From assembly GCA_044432745.1 (NCBI GenBank), contig JAWXUH010000004.1, positions 58,166 through 122,165 of the forward strand: DNA of 64,000 nucleotides, in the 5' to 3' direction. The notes under the pieces were generated by a model. The model did no database searches. It saw only the letters and a program-made list of their open reading frames with translations, and was not told where the DNA came from. The translations under genes were made by a program, and so were the position numbers. This stretch comes from CAKOSP01 sp044432745. GTDB taxonomy: Bacteria; Bacillota_I; Bacilli_A; RF39; UBA660. Shown here piece by piece: positions 44,100 through 52,322 of this stretch. Positions within the stretch are counted from its first letter, which is position 1. Every line of letters begins with the position of its first letter.

Positions 44100-44837
44100 T
44101 TATATTTCGTTATCTAAGAATTTTTCGTATTTTTCAATGATTTCTTTTGAAGGTCCAATTTCTTTTATATTACCTTTTTCTAACCAAATAATTGAATTAC
44201 ATAATTTTTCTAAAGTTTTATGTGAGTGAGATACTATAATAACTGTTCTATTCTCATTTTCAATTAACTCTTTCATTTTAGCGTAACTTTTCTTTTTGAA
44301 TCTCGCATCTCCTACACTAAATACTTCATCTATTAGCATTATATCTGTTTCAAGTATAGCTGTAATTGAAAATGCTAATTTTGAGTACATTCCAGAAGAA
44401 TATGTACTAACTGGATTATGTATATGTTCTTTTAAAGTTGAAAATTCAATTATTTCTTCCATTTTATTTGTAATTTCTTCTTTTGTAAATCCTAGTAGTA
44501 ATCCTGATATATATATATTTTCATATCCTGATAATTTTTTTTGAAACCCAACACCAATAGATAATAATGATATAGAATTCCCATATAAATCTATACTTCC
44601 TTTATCTGGAGAAAATATACCAGCTATAGCTTTTAGAAGAGTTGATTTACCACTACCATTTGTTCCGCATATACCAATTATTTCTCCTTTATTTATTTCA
44701 AAAGAAACACCTTTTAATGCATTTACAACTTTAGTTTTGGTTTTTTTAAGACCTTCTTTTTTAAAACTAAAACTTTGTATAAATTTGTAATTTATTTCTA
44801 AATTTTCTACTTTTATTGTTATATCTTTATCTTTCAT
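44100..44837 (-). CDS. tagH: Teichoic acid ABC transporter ATP-binding protein
   Basis: A 245-residue ABC ATPase. Walker A is GTNGSGKSTLLKAI, the signature is STYSSGMYSKLAFS, Walker B is IMLIDEVFSVGDARF and the switch is IVSHSHKTL. The YSSGM signature and VGDARF are typical of TagH/Wzt polysaccharide exporters. It lacks a long C-terminal domain. Its ATG overlaps the permease stop by four bases. With TagG it moves the lipid-linked polymer across the membrane. Confidence 0.92.
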   Translation of the reverse strand: MKDKDITIKVENLEINYKFIQSFSFKKEGLKKTKTKVVNALKGVSFEINKGEIIGICGTNGSGKSTLLKAIAGIFSPDKGSIDLYGNSISLLSIGVGFQKKLSGYENIYISGLLLGFTKEEITNKMEEIIEFSTLKEHIHNPVSTYSSGMYSKLAFSITAILETDIMLIDEVFSVGDARFKKKSYAKMKELIENENRTVIIVSHSHKTLEKLCNSIIWLEKGNIKEIGPSKEIIEKYEKFLDNEI

Positions 44838-45619
44838 CGCATCACCTTTATATAATTATTTTCATGTTTAATAATTGTTTTTAATCCTACTATACTAAGA
44901 GTTGATCCTATTGCTAACCAAATCATAAATAATGGTAAATTAATTGTAGTTGAATAAATAAAACAATTTCTAAATTCAGTTATAAAAAACGCAATAGGGT
45001 TTAGTGAATATATTATTGTATTATATGGTGCTGGAACAGAGTCCTTAATACTATAAAATATACCTGTTAAATAGAACATGAATTTTAAACAAATATTTGT
45101 TATGTTTACTAAGTCTGTTATTATTACACCATAATGCATAAAAAATAGTGATATACCAAAGGTTAGAATAGACATGTTAATGATTATCGGTATAGTCCAT
45201 AAAACGTTAAGTGATATTGGTACTCCGTAAAATAACATAAAGATTATTAATAGACCAAAAGTAATAATTAATTTATATAGATTGATAAATACGCATATTA
45301 TTAGAAAAATATACTTCGGTATATATATTTTACTTATTATCTCTTTATTAGACTTTACTAATTTAGTACTTTTCTTTAATACCATATTAAAGAAATTCCA
45401 AAATATTAATCCACTAAATATAAAAATAGGAAAATACTCTGTAGTTTTATTAAATACAATTTCTCCAATAAAGGCATAAATTAACATAAAGGATATAGGT
45501 TCGAGAAACAACCACAATATTCCTAAATGTGATTCTGTTACTTCTGATTTAATCTCAGCTTTTGTTTGGTATATAATATAAGACCAAAATTTCTTTATAT
45601 CTTTTATAATTTTTTTCAT
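44834..45619 (-). CDS. tagG: Teichoic acid ABC transporter permease
   Basis: A 261-residue membrane protein with six hydrophobic segments and the ABC-2 pattern. The N-terminus carries YIIYQTKAEIKSEVTESHLG with LWLFLEPISFMLIYAF, typical of TagG/Wzm. It is the first gene of the minus-strand operon and pairs with the ATPase downstream. The 109 bases upstream are shared with divergent yabG. Confidence 0.9.
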   Translation of the reverse strand: MKKIIKDIKKFWSYIIYQTKAEIKSEVTESHLGILWLFLEPISFMLIYAFIGEIVFNKTTEYFPIFIFSGLIFWNFFNMVLKKSTKLVKSNKEIISKIYIPKYIFLIICVFINLYKLIITFGLLIIFMLFYGVPISLNVLWTIPIIINMSILTFGISLFFMHYGVIITDLVNITNICLKFMFYLTGIFYSIKDSVPAPYNTIIYSLNPIAFFITEFRNCFIYSTTINLPLFMIWLAIGSTLSIVGLKTIIKHENNYIKVMR

Positions 45620-45728
45620 AAATATCCTCTTTTTAAATATATCATAATTGCTATATATTTTCCACCATATTTAAAACAAATATACAGTTTTTTTATTATT
45701 TTGCATAATTATTAATTAGGTGATTTTT

Positions 45729-46496
45729 ATGAATATAAAAAAAGGAGATATTGTAACTAGAAGAAGTTATAATCATGATACTGCATTTAAGGTTATAAAT
45801 GTTAAAGATGGTATATATTTTTTAAAAGGTATAGAAGCTAGATTACTTGCAAATAGCAATGAAGATGATCTTGTTATTGTTGAAGATTATATAGAAGATT
45901 TTATTGATGTAGATAATAATCGTAATATAAAAGAAGATGATTTTTTTTACCTTCCTGCAAAGATACTACATATTGATGGAGACAATGAATATCTTGAAAA
46001 GTGTTTAAAGTATTATAAAAAAAATGGTGTTTATGCTATTGGTAAAAAAATAAAAGAAGATTCTATACACTTACAGTTAAATGCGTTATTAACTGATTTT
46101 AAACCTGATATACTTATTATTACTGGTCATGATGCTTTTTATTCTAAAAAAGGTCCTATCGATGATATTAGGAGTTATAAGAATACTGCAGATTTTATAA
46201 AGGCTATAAAAGTAGCTAGAAATTACGAAAGAAGTCACGAAAAGTTAGTTGTAATAGCTGGAGCATGTCAATCTTACTATGAAGAATTAATTAAGTCTGG
46301 AGCAAACTTTGCTAGTAGTCCTAAGAGAGTTAATATTCATGCTCTTGATCCAGCTATTATTGCAACTACTATTGCTCTAACAGAAAAAAATAAGGAAATA
46401 GATTTGCTTGATTTACTTGATAAAACTAAATATGGAAAAGATGGAGTAGGTGGACTTTATACTAGGGGATTTATGTATGTTGGATATCCTAGGTAA
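45729..46496 (+). CDS. yabG: Sporulation-specific protease YabG
   Basis: A 255-residue member of peptidase family U57. It starts MNIKKGDIVTRRSYNHDT, continues with LPAKILHIDGDNEYLEKC and ILIITGHDAFY, has VIAGACQSYYEELIKSGANF and ends GLYTRGFMYVGYPR; all match YabG. It is made in the mother cell and trims spore coat proteins. The start at 45729 has AGGTGA six bases upstream; a GTG nine bases earlier is less likely. yabG-veg order as in B. subtilis. Confidence 0.95.
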   Translation: MNIKKGDIVTRRSYNHDTAFKVINVKDGIYFLKGIEARLLANSNEDDLVIVEDYIEDFIDVDNNRNIKEDDFFYLPAKILHIDGDNEYLEKCLKYYKKNGVYAIGKKIKEDSIHLQLNALLTDFKPDILIITGHDAFYSKKGPIDDIRSYKNTADFIKAIKVARNYERSHEKLVVIAGACQSYYEELIKSGANFASSPKRVNIHALDPAIIATTIALTEKNKEIDLLDLLDKTKYGKDGVGGLYTRGFMYVGYPR

Positions 46497-46550
46497 ATTT
46501 TAGGTATATAATTTAAATTAAATTCATACTTTTAATTATGGGAGAGACAT

Positions 46551-46766
46551 ATGAATATTAATGGTATTAAAAAAATTATAGAACAAAATTTAGGTAAATC
46601 AGTTCAAGTTGTTGTTTATGGTATGCGTAATAAAATTGAAACTTATAATGGTACTTTAAAGCAGGTATATCCCAATATATTTTCGTTACAAACTAATAAT
46701 ATGGAAAAGACTTTTCAATATGCTGATGTTTGTACAGGAGATATAAAAATAAAATATTTTAACTAA
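46551..46766 (+). CDS. veg: Veg protein
   Basis: A 71-residue Veg: INGIKKIIEQNLGKSVQVVV, then GTLKQVYPNIFSLQ and FQYADVCTGDIKIKYF. In B. subtilis Veg promotes biofilm matrix gene expression by opposing SinR. It lies between yabG and spoVG. GGGAGAGAC precedes the ATG. Slightly shorter than the usual 86. Confidence 0.93.
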   Translation: MNINGIKKIIEQNLGKSVQVVVYGMRNKIETYNGTLKQVYPNIFSLQTNNMEKTFQYADVCTGDIKIKYFN

Positions 46767-46836
46767 ATTACTTGTATTTATTTAAAAAATGATTTAAAAT
46801 GTATTTAGGATTAAAATAGAAAAGGAGAATATTAAG

Positions 46837-47094
46837 ATGGAAATTACATCAGTAAAGATTTTTAAAACAGAAAGAGAAGGGTCTAAAGTAAAAGCATATG
46901 CTACAGTAACATTAGACGATTGTTTTATGGTACACAATATAAAAGTTATAGAAGGTGCTGAAAAACTAGTTGTTGCAATGCCAAGTAGAAAACTTGCAGA
47001 TGATAGATATGAAGATGTAGCTCATCCGCTTAACAGCGAAACTAGAACTATGTTCGAAGACAAAATATTAGCAGAATATAATACTGCTGAATAA
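46837..47094 (+). CDS. spoVG: Septation and sporulation regulator SpoVG
   Basis: An 85-residue SpoVG with EITSVKIFKTEREGSKVKA, DDCFMVHNIKVIEG and MPSRKLADDRYEDVAHPL. It is a small nucleic-acid-binding regulator affecting cell division, cortex formation and virulence traits. AAAAGGAGAAT precedes the ATG. A terminator follows directly. Confidence 0.97.
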   Translation: MEITSVKIFKTEREGSKVKAYATVTLDDCFMVHNIKVIEGAEKLVVAMPSRKLADDRYEDVAHPLNSETRTMFEDKILAEYNTAE

Positions 47095-47116
47095 GAACTT
47101 TTAGTTCTTTTTTTTT
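47093..47116 (+). terminator. Terminator of spoVG
   Basis: AAGAACT pairs with AGTTCTT around a TTT loop, followed by T residues. Confidence 0.8.
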
Positions 47117-47152
47117 GCCCTTTTTCATATTGTTTTATGAAAGGACTTTAGC

Positions 47153-47440
47153 ATGATTGAAAACAATTCACAAATTTCTCATGAAGTAAAAATAGTAGAT
47201 AGAAATTTTATATCTTTAACTGGTATTATAAAAATAACTAGTTTTAACGATGAGGAATTTTTATTAGAATCTAATATGGGAAATATTCATATTAAAGGTA
47301 GTGGACTTGAAGTTCTTAAAATGGATACTATGGATGGTCTTGTTAAAATTAAGGGACATATACTTAGTTTAATCTATTTAGATAGAACTATTAAAGGTAA
47401 AGTTAAAGAAGAAAGTCTTGTTGCTAAATTATTTAAATAA
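47153..47440 (+). CDS. yabP: Spore coat-associated protein YabP
   Basis: A 95-residue protein with SHEVKIVDRNFISLTGIIKI, SFNDEEFLLESNMG and a C-terminal KGHILSLIYLDR, matching YabP. YabP is made under sigma-E and is needed for spore formation, together with YabQ encoded next. Its stop overlaps the yabQ ATG (TAATG). Confidence 0.9.
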   Translation: MIENNSQISHEVKIVDRNFISLTGIIKITSFNDEEFLLESNMGNIHIKGSGLEVLKMDTMDGLVKIKGHILSLIYLDRTIKGKVKEESLVAKLFK

Positions 47441-47748
47441 TGGATGTTAAGTTACAAATACTTTCTTTTTTAATTTCTTTTATATATGGATGTTTTTATT
47501 ATTTATCTTCTAAGTATAATTTAAAACTTATATATGGTAAAAATATTCTATTTAGAATTTTAATAACTATAATATTTGTTTTAAACAATGTTCTTATATA
47601 TTTAATCTTACTTTATAAAATTAATACAGGTAGGTTTCATATATATTTTTTAATTTCTCTTATACTTGGTTATATTTTCTGTTCATTTGTCTGTAAAAAT
47701 GTTATAAAACGTATGTTAAGTATTGATTTTTATAAAATATTTAGGTAA
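47440..47748 (+). CDS. yabQ: Spore cortex biosynthesis protein YabQ
   Basis: A 102-residue protein with about four hydrophobic segments over its length. It follows yabP without a gap, the standard yabP-yabQ-divIC order. YabQ localises to the forespore membrane and is required for cortex. The call rests on position and topology more than on motifs. It is shorter than B. subtilis YabQ (211), lacking the C-terminal part. Confidence 0.75.
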   Translation: MDVKLQILSFLISFIYGCFYYLSSKYNLKLIYGKNILFRILITIIFVLNNVLIYLILLYKINTGRFHIYFLISLILGYIFCSFVCKNVIKRMLSIDFYKIFR

Positions 47749-47762
47749 TCTTAATATAGGAT

Positions 47763-48047
47763 GTGATAGTTATAAAAAAAAATATAATGAGATTATTTTT
47801 AATTATTATTACTATAGTTGGTTTAACTATATCTTTATATAATAATATAAATGACAATATAAATAGAATTATCGCTAACAAAAAATCTTTAGTAGAACTT
47901 GAAGTTTACTATGGTGATTTAATTAGTAAGGAAGAATCTTTAAAAAGTGAAGTTACTAAATTAAGTGATCCTGATTATGTTGCAAGATATGCAAAAGAAA
48001 AATACTTATATTCAACAGATGGGGAAATTATAATTAGATTTGAATAA
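47763..48047 (+). CDS. divIC: Septum formation initiator DivIC/FtsB family protein
   Basis: A bitopic protein of 94 residues. One membrane segment (about 10-25) is followed by a coiled coil (30-65) and the family motif LSDPDYVARYAKEKYLYSTDGE. DivIC works with FtsL and DivIB in the divisome. The start is uncertain: GTG 47763 is only two bases from AGG, while AGGATGTGAT resembles a strong binding site positioned for a start a few bases later; ATG 47787 would remove eight residues. Confidence 0.88.
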   Translation: MIVIKKNIMRLFLIIITIVGLTISLYNNINDNINRIIANKKSLVELEVYYGDLISKEESLKSEVTKLSDPDYVARYAKEKYLYSTDGEIIIRFE

Positions 48048-48096
48048 AAATCTATGAATTTTTTTTTATTTATGTTAAACTTGACTGGTGATGTTT

Positions 48097-49047
48097 ATGA
48101 AAAAAATCGTTATTTTTGGTGGAGGCAGCGGACTTTCACAATTATTAAAAGGATTGAAATTATTTCCGCTAGATATAACAGCAGTTGTTTCTGTTGCAGA
48201 TAATGGAAGTAGTACTGGAAAACTACGTGAGGAATTAAACATTCCTGCAGTAGGAGATATTACTAAGGTCATGTTATCTATGTCTAGTACGAACAGTGAT
48301 GTAATAGATCTACTTAATTATAGATTTACTAAATCAAAAACGTTAGGATCTCATTCTGTTAAGAATTTACTTTTAACAGCATTGCTTGATTTAAAAGGTA
48401 ATTTTGACGATGCAATAGACATATTATCAGATGTTTTTAAAATATCAGGTACTATTTTGCCTTTAACTGAAGACTCTGTACATTTAGTTGCAGACACAGA
48501 TGATGGATTAAAAGTTATAGGAGAAGAACAAATAACAAATTGTTCTTCTAAAATCTTAAAACTATCTTATGATAGAGAATTTACTATTAATCCTAGAATT
48601 TATGATGCAATAGACTCTGCAGATTTAATTATATTTTCATCAGGTAGTTTATGTACTAGTATAATTCCACATATAATAAGTAAAGAATTGTCTAGTTATA
48701 TATCATCTTCTAAATGTGAAAAGTTATATGTTTGTAACTTATTTACACAACCAGGAGAAACTGATGATTTTGATGTTGCAGACCATATAGATTATTTAGA
48801 AAATTATTTTCCTAAAAAATCAATTGATATTGTTATTGCAAATAATAATATTATTGATGATGATTTAGCTCGTAAATATTTAACTTGTGAACAAAAGGAA
48901 TTTGTTTTACTTGATAGAACCAAAATAAAAGATCAAAAGTTAAAAATTATTGAATCGGATTTAGTTATTGTAGAAGAAGATGTATTTAGACATGATTCTC
49001 TAAAAACGGCATATTTAATTTTTAGATATTTAATGGAAGGTGAGTAA
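48097..49047 (+). CDS. yvcK: YvcK/MgfK family gluconeogenesis factor
   Basis: A 316-residue UDP-sugar-binding protein of the CofD-like fold. It opens with IVIFGGGSGLSQLLKGLK and continues with VSVADNGSSTGKLR and GDITKVMLSMSS. It affects central carbon use and cell wall, and binds UDP-GlcNAc in B. subtilis. The ATG at 48097 has GGTGA five bases upstream. rapZ, normally before yvcK, is missing; whiA follows. Confidence 0.93.
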   Translation: MKKIVIFGGGSGLSQLLKGLKLFPLDITAVVSVADNGSSTGKLREELNIPAVGDITKVMLSMSSTNSDVIDLLNYRFTKSKTLGSHSVKNLLLTALLDLKGNFDDAIDILSDVFKISGTILPLTEDSVHLVADTDDGLKVIGEEQITNCSSKILKLSYDREFTINPRIYDAIDSADLIIFSSGSLCTSIIPHIISKELSSYISSSKCEKLYVCNLFTQPGETDDFDVADHIDYLENYFPKKSIDIVIANNNIIDDDLARKYLTCEQKEFVLLDRTKIKDQKLKIIESDLVIVEEDVFRHDSLKTAYLIFRYLMEGE

Positions 49048-49048
49048 T

Positions 49049-49960
49049 ATGACTTTTACAACTACATTTAAAGAAGAATTATCAAAAATTAAGGATAATG
49101 AAGTAGATAAGCTGATATGTTTATCGTCTTTTTTAAGTACCGGAGCAAAAATAGAAGACATAATGATTATTAATTCAGAAACAGCTTCTATTATAAGAAA
49201 GATATATACAGATTTAAAAGAAATATATTCTATAAATCCTTCTATAAAGGTACGTACTCAAAAAAGATTTAGAGAAAAAAGAATATACATGCTTGAAATA
49301 TCTGAAAAGTTAGAACTTATTAAAAAAGATATGGTATATGATGATATATTAGAATTTTGTGATACACCATACAAAAAAGTTGCTTTTTTAAAAGGTACCT
49401 TTCTTAGTGGTGGTTCTATTACAGATCCTAAAAACAGTGGTTACCATTTAGAATTTAGTTCATCTAATGAAAAATTAATTCAAGACATTAATATAATATT
49501 ATTATCTTTTAGATTTTCAAGTAAAATACTAAAAAGAGGAAGTAAGTTTATAGTGTATGTTAAAGCAGCAGAAGAAATAAGTGATTTGTTAAAAATGTTT
49601 AAAACAATTAATTCTTTATTTTATTTTGAAGATATACGTATTTATAGAGATCATAAAAATATGGTTAATAGACTTACTAATTGTGAAATTGCTAATCAAG
49701 AAAAAATTATAAAAACTGGTTTAAAACAAGTAGATTCAATAGAATTTTTAAAAGATAATAATTTACTTGATTTACTTGATGATAAACTTAAATGCGTTGT
49801 AAAATATCGTGAGTTATATCCAGATGCCTCATATTCAGAATTAGCTGAATTAATAAGTGAAGAAACTGATTATAAAATAGGTAAATCAGGTATTAATCAT
49901 AATTTTATAAAAATAAATAAATTAGTAGAAAAATATAAAGAAGGTAATAAAAATGAATGA
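49049..49960 (+). CDS. whiA: DNA-binding protein WhiA
   Basis: A 303-residue WhiA. The N-terminal LAGLIDADG-like domain includes KKVAFLKGTFLSGGSITDP and YHLEFSSS. The C-terminal helix-turn-helix has YPDASYSELAELISEE and IGKSGINHNFIKI. WhiA affects cell division and chromosome segregation in Firmicutes. Start ATG 49049 has GGAAGGTGAG upstream. It overlaps nrdG by 8 bases. Confidence 0.94.
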   Translation: MTFTTTFKEELSKIKDNEVDKLICLSSFLSTGAKIEDIMIINSETASIIRKIYTDLKEIYSINPSIKVRTQKRFREKRIYMLEISEKLELIKKDMVYDDILEFCDTPYKKVAFLKGTFLSGGSITDPKNSGYHLEFSSSNEKLIQDINIILLSFRFSSKILKRGSKFIVYVKAAEEISDLLKMFKTINSLFYFEDIRIYRDHKNMVNRLTNCEIANQEKIIKTGLKQVDSIEFLKDNNLLDLLDDKLKCVVKYRELYPDASYSELAELISEETDYKIGKSGINHNFIKINKLVEKYKEGNKNE

Positions 49961-50453
49961 AGTATATTTAAGTAGTGAAATAATTACTGATAGCATTGTA
50001 GATGGCGTTGGTTTAAGAGCGGTAATATGGTTTCAAGGTTGTTCACATAATTGTAAGAATTGTCATAACCCAGAAACTCATCCATTTAATATAGGTATAA
50101 AATATAGTTTAGAAGAATTATATGAAAAAATAGATGACTTTATAAATCAAGATGGTGTAACGTTTTCTGGTGGTGATCCTATGTTTCAACCAGAGTCTTT
50201 TTTAGAAGTGTTAAAATATACTAAATCAAAAGGGTATAATATTTGGTGTTACACTGGATATACATATGAAGAACTTTCTAAAATGAAACCAATTTATTTA
50301 GAAATACTTAAGTATATAGATGTTTTAGTAGATGGTAGATATGATGAATCTTTACAAACTTTAAATGCTAAATATAGAGGAAGTTCTAACCAAAGAGTTA
50401 TAGATATTAAAAAAACACTTGAATCTGAAAGTGTAGTTACGTTATATGAATAA
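49953..50453 (+). CDS. nrdG: Anaerobic ribonucleotide reductase-activating protein
   Basis: A 166-residue radical SAM enzyme. The cluster motif is GCSHNCKNCHNPETH (CxxxCxxC) near residue 30, preceded by DGVGLRAVIWFQ. GVTFSGGDPMFQPES is the GGE-like SAM segment. NrdG makes the glycyl radical in NrdD, so anaerobic dNTP synthesis is indicated. nrdD is not adjacent. The stop overlaps the truA start. Confidence 0.94.
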   Translation: MNEVYLSSEIITDSIVDGVGLRAVIWFQGCSHNCKNCHNPETHPFNIGIKYSLEELYEKIDDFINQDGVTFSGGDPMFQPESFLEVLKYTKSKGYNIWCYTGYTYEELSKMKPIYLEILKYIDVLVDGRYDESLQTLNAKYRGSSNQRVIDIKKTLESESVVTLYE

Positions 50454-51168
50454 AATTTTATTAATATTTAGTTATGATGGTTCAAAATTCCATGGATTTC
50501 AAAGGCAAAAAAATGTAAGATCAGTTCAAAGGGATATAGAGGAAGCTTTAACAGGTTTATTTGGTAGTGAAATTTTAATAAAAGGAGCAGGTAGAACAGA
50601 TTCAAAAGTTCATGCTTATGCGCAGTGTGCTCACTTCGAAGTAGAAGGAGAAACTTGGTTTTTAAAATATAAATTAAATAAAGTTTTAAAAGATATAAAA
50701 ATAAAAAAAGTAAAAAAAGTAAAAGAGTCCTTTCATGCAAGATATAGTGTTAAAGAAAAAACTTATATATATAAAATGACTTTAAATAAAAACGATGATA
50801 ATAGATACTATGGATATTATTATGGTAATGTAGATTTTGACAAAATAACTAAATGTAGTCAATTATTTGTAGGTGAACACAATTTTAAAAATTTCGTAGC
50901 AGGTTATAGAGATAATTATGTTTCTTATATAAATAGTATTAATGTTACTAAAAAAGGAGATAGAATTTATTTTGTATTTAAAGGTCATGGTTTTTATAGG
51001 TATATGGTTCGTAATATAGTAGGTGCACTTATTGATGCTAGTAAAGATAAATGTACTTACAAAGAATTAGAATCTATGCTTACATTATATGAAGTTGAAA
51101 AGAGACTTAGTACTGCAAAGGCAGAAGGTTTATATTTAAAAAAAATAAAATATGATAAAAAATTATAA
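50446..51168 (+). CDS. truA: tRNA pseudouridine(38-40) synthase TruA
   Basis: A 240-residue pseudouridine synthase. The N-terminal FSYDGSKFHGFQRQ is followed by the catalytic motif GAGRTDSKVHAYAQC. FHARYSVKEKTYIYKM and GHGFYRYMVRNIVGAL are conserved TruA segments. It modifies U38-40 of the tRNA anticodon stem. It overlaps nrdG by 8 bases. Confidence 0.96.
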   Translation: MNKILLIFSYDGSKFHGFQRQKNVRSVQRDIEEALTGLFGSEILIKGAGRTDSKVHAYAQCAHFEVEGETWFLKYKLNKVLKDIKIKKVKKVKESFHARYSVKEKTYIYKMTLNKNDDNRYYGYYYGNVDFDKITKCSQLFVGEHNFKNFVAGYRDNYVSYINSINVTKKGDRIYFVFKGHGFYRYMVRNIVGALIDASKDKCTYKELESMLTLYEVEKRLSTAKAEGLYLKKIKYDKKL

Positions 51169-51177
51169 CTTTTAATG

Positions 51178-51203
51178 CTTTGCAACCTTTTTTGGTTACA
51201 AAG
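51178..51203. other. Stem-loop before the rplM promoter
   Basis: CTTTGCAACC pairs with GGTTACAAAG (one mismatch) around a six-T loop. There is no T run after it on the plus strand, so it is not a classic terminator for truA. It ends 13 bases before the -35 of rplM. Confidence 0.5.
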
Positions 51204-51216
51204 TGAAAAAAATATA

Positions 51217-51245
51217 TTGACAAAGCACATTTTGTAGCATATAAT
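51217..51245 (+). promoter_or_regulatory. Promoter of rplM-rpsI
   Basis: Consensus -35 TTGACA (51217-51222), 17-base spacer, consensus -10 TATAAT (51240-51245). The 79-base leader that follows is where Firmicutes carry the L13 autoregulatory element; I could not fold it confidently. Confidence 0.85.
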
Positions 51246-51324
51246 CAGTATTAACGCATTTATTAATCTGATTTAGTTGTTGAAATATTATTTGATAAAT
51301 GATGAATTGAAAGGAATATAAAAT

Positions 51325-51756
51325 ATGAAAACATTTATGCAAAGCAAAGAAACTGTTCAAAGAAAATGGTATGTTATCGATGCTGAAGGTAAAAATTTAG
51401 GTAGACTTGCTTCTCAAGCAGCTACTGTATTAAGAGGTAAACATAAACCTACGTTTACTCCTCATACTGATTGTGGTGATTATGTTATTATTATTAATGC
51501 TGAGAAAGTTAATTTAACTGGAAACAAACTTAAAGATAAAAAATATTACAACCATAGTGGATTCCCAGGAGGTCTTAGAGAAAGAACTGCTGAGGTAATG
51601 ATTAATCAATATCCAGAAGAAATGTTAGAAAGAGCTATCAAAGGAATGCTTCCACACGGAAGACTTGGTAGAGCTACAGGTAAAAAATTATTTGTTTACA
51701 AAGGTAGCGAACATAAACATTCTGCACAACAACCAGAAGTTATGGAAGTTAAATAG
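51325..51756 (+). CDS. rplM: 50S ribosomal protein L13
   Basis: A 143-residue L13: RKWYVIDAEGKNLGRLASQ, GDYVIIINAEKVNLTGNK and GMLPHGRLGRATGKKLFVYK. It belongs to the large ribosomal subunit and is paired with rpsI in an operon everywhere in bacteria. Full length. AAAGGAATAT precedes the ATG. In Firmicutes it represses its own leader; that is not shown here. Confidence 0.98.
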   Translation: MKTFMQSKETVQRKWYVIDAEGKNLGRLASQAATVLRGKHKPTFTPHTDCGDYVIIINAEKVNLTGNKLKDKKYYNHSGFPGGLRERTAEVMINQYPEEMLERAIKGMLPHGRLGRATGKKLFVYKGSEHKHSAQQPEVMEVK

Positions 51757-51767
51757 GAGGGAATATA

Positions 51768-52187
51768 ATGGCAAAAAAACAAAGTTGGAACGCAACTGGT
51801 AGAAGAAAAGCTTCTATCGCTCAAGTAACAATTACTGGTGGTACTGGTAATATTACTGTTAATGGACAAGATGTTAATGATTATATGCCTTACGCTACTC
51901 TTGTTATGGACTTAAAACAACCTTTAGTATTAACTGATAATGAAAATAGATTTGATATCAATATTAAAGTTATAGGTGGAGGTTTTTCAGGACAAACTGG
52001 AGCTATCCGTTTAGGTATTACAAGAGCTTTACTTGCTTTTGATGCTAATACTGATCAAACAAGAGAAGATTCTTATCGTAAAATTCTTAAATCAGCTGGT
52101 TTTGTAACTAGAGATGCAAGAATTAAAGAACGTAAAAAATATGGTCTTAAAAAAGCTCGTAGAGCACCACAATTTTCAAAAAGATAG
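51768..52187 (+). CDS. rpsI: 30S ribosomal protein S9
   Basis: A 139-residue S9. It has ATGRRKASIAQV, GGFSGQTGAIRLGITRALL and a basic tail ending RRAPQFSKR, whose terminal arginine reaches the P-site tRNA. Ribosomal small subunit protein. It starts 11 bases after rplM with AGGAGGG as binding site. Confidence 0.98.
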   Translation: MAKKQSWNATGRRKASIAQVTITGGTGNITVNGQDVNDYMPYATLVMDLKQPLVLTDNENRFDINIKVIGGGFSGQTGAIRLGITRALLAFDANTDQTREDSYRKILKSAGFVTRDARIKERKKYGLKKARRAPQFSKR

Positions 52188-52197
52188 AAAATTATTT

Positions 52198-52226
52198 AAC
52201 TTGGAAGTTTACTTTCAAGTTTTTTT
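52198..52226 (+). terminator. Terminator of rplM-rpsI
   Basis: AACTTGGAAGT pairs with ACTTTCAAGTT (one G-T wobble), followed by seven T. Confidence 0.85.
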
Positions 52227-52228
52227 GT

Positions 52229-52248
52229 GCAAAAATTTAAATTTTTGC
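52229..52248. other. Perfect 20-base palindrome upstream of secA
   Basis: GCAAAAATTTAAATTTTTGC is its own reverse complement. It lies two bases after the terminator T run and 75 bases before secA. A second terminator or a regulator binding site are both possible. Confidence 0.5.
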
Positions 52249-52322
52249 TTGTTTTATAGACTTTGTTTATTGTTTTTGGTAAAATGATTTTTAAGGGGAA
52301 TATAAAATAGAGGAGACAAAAA

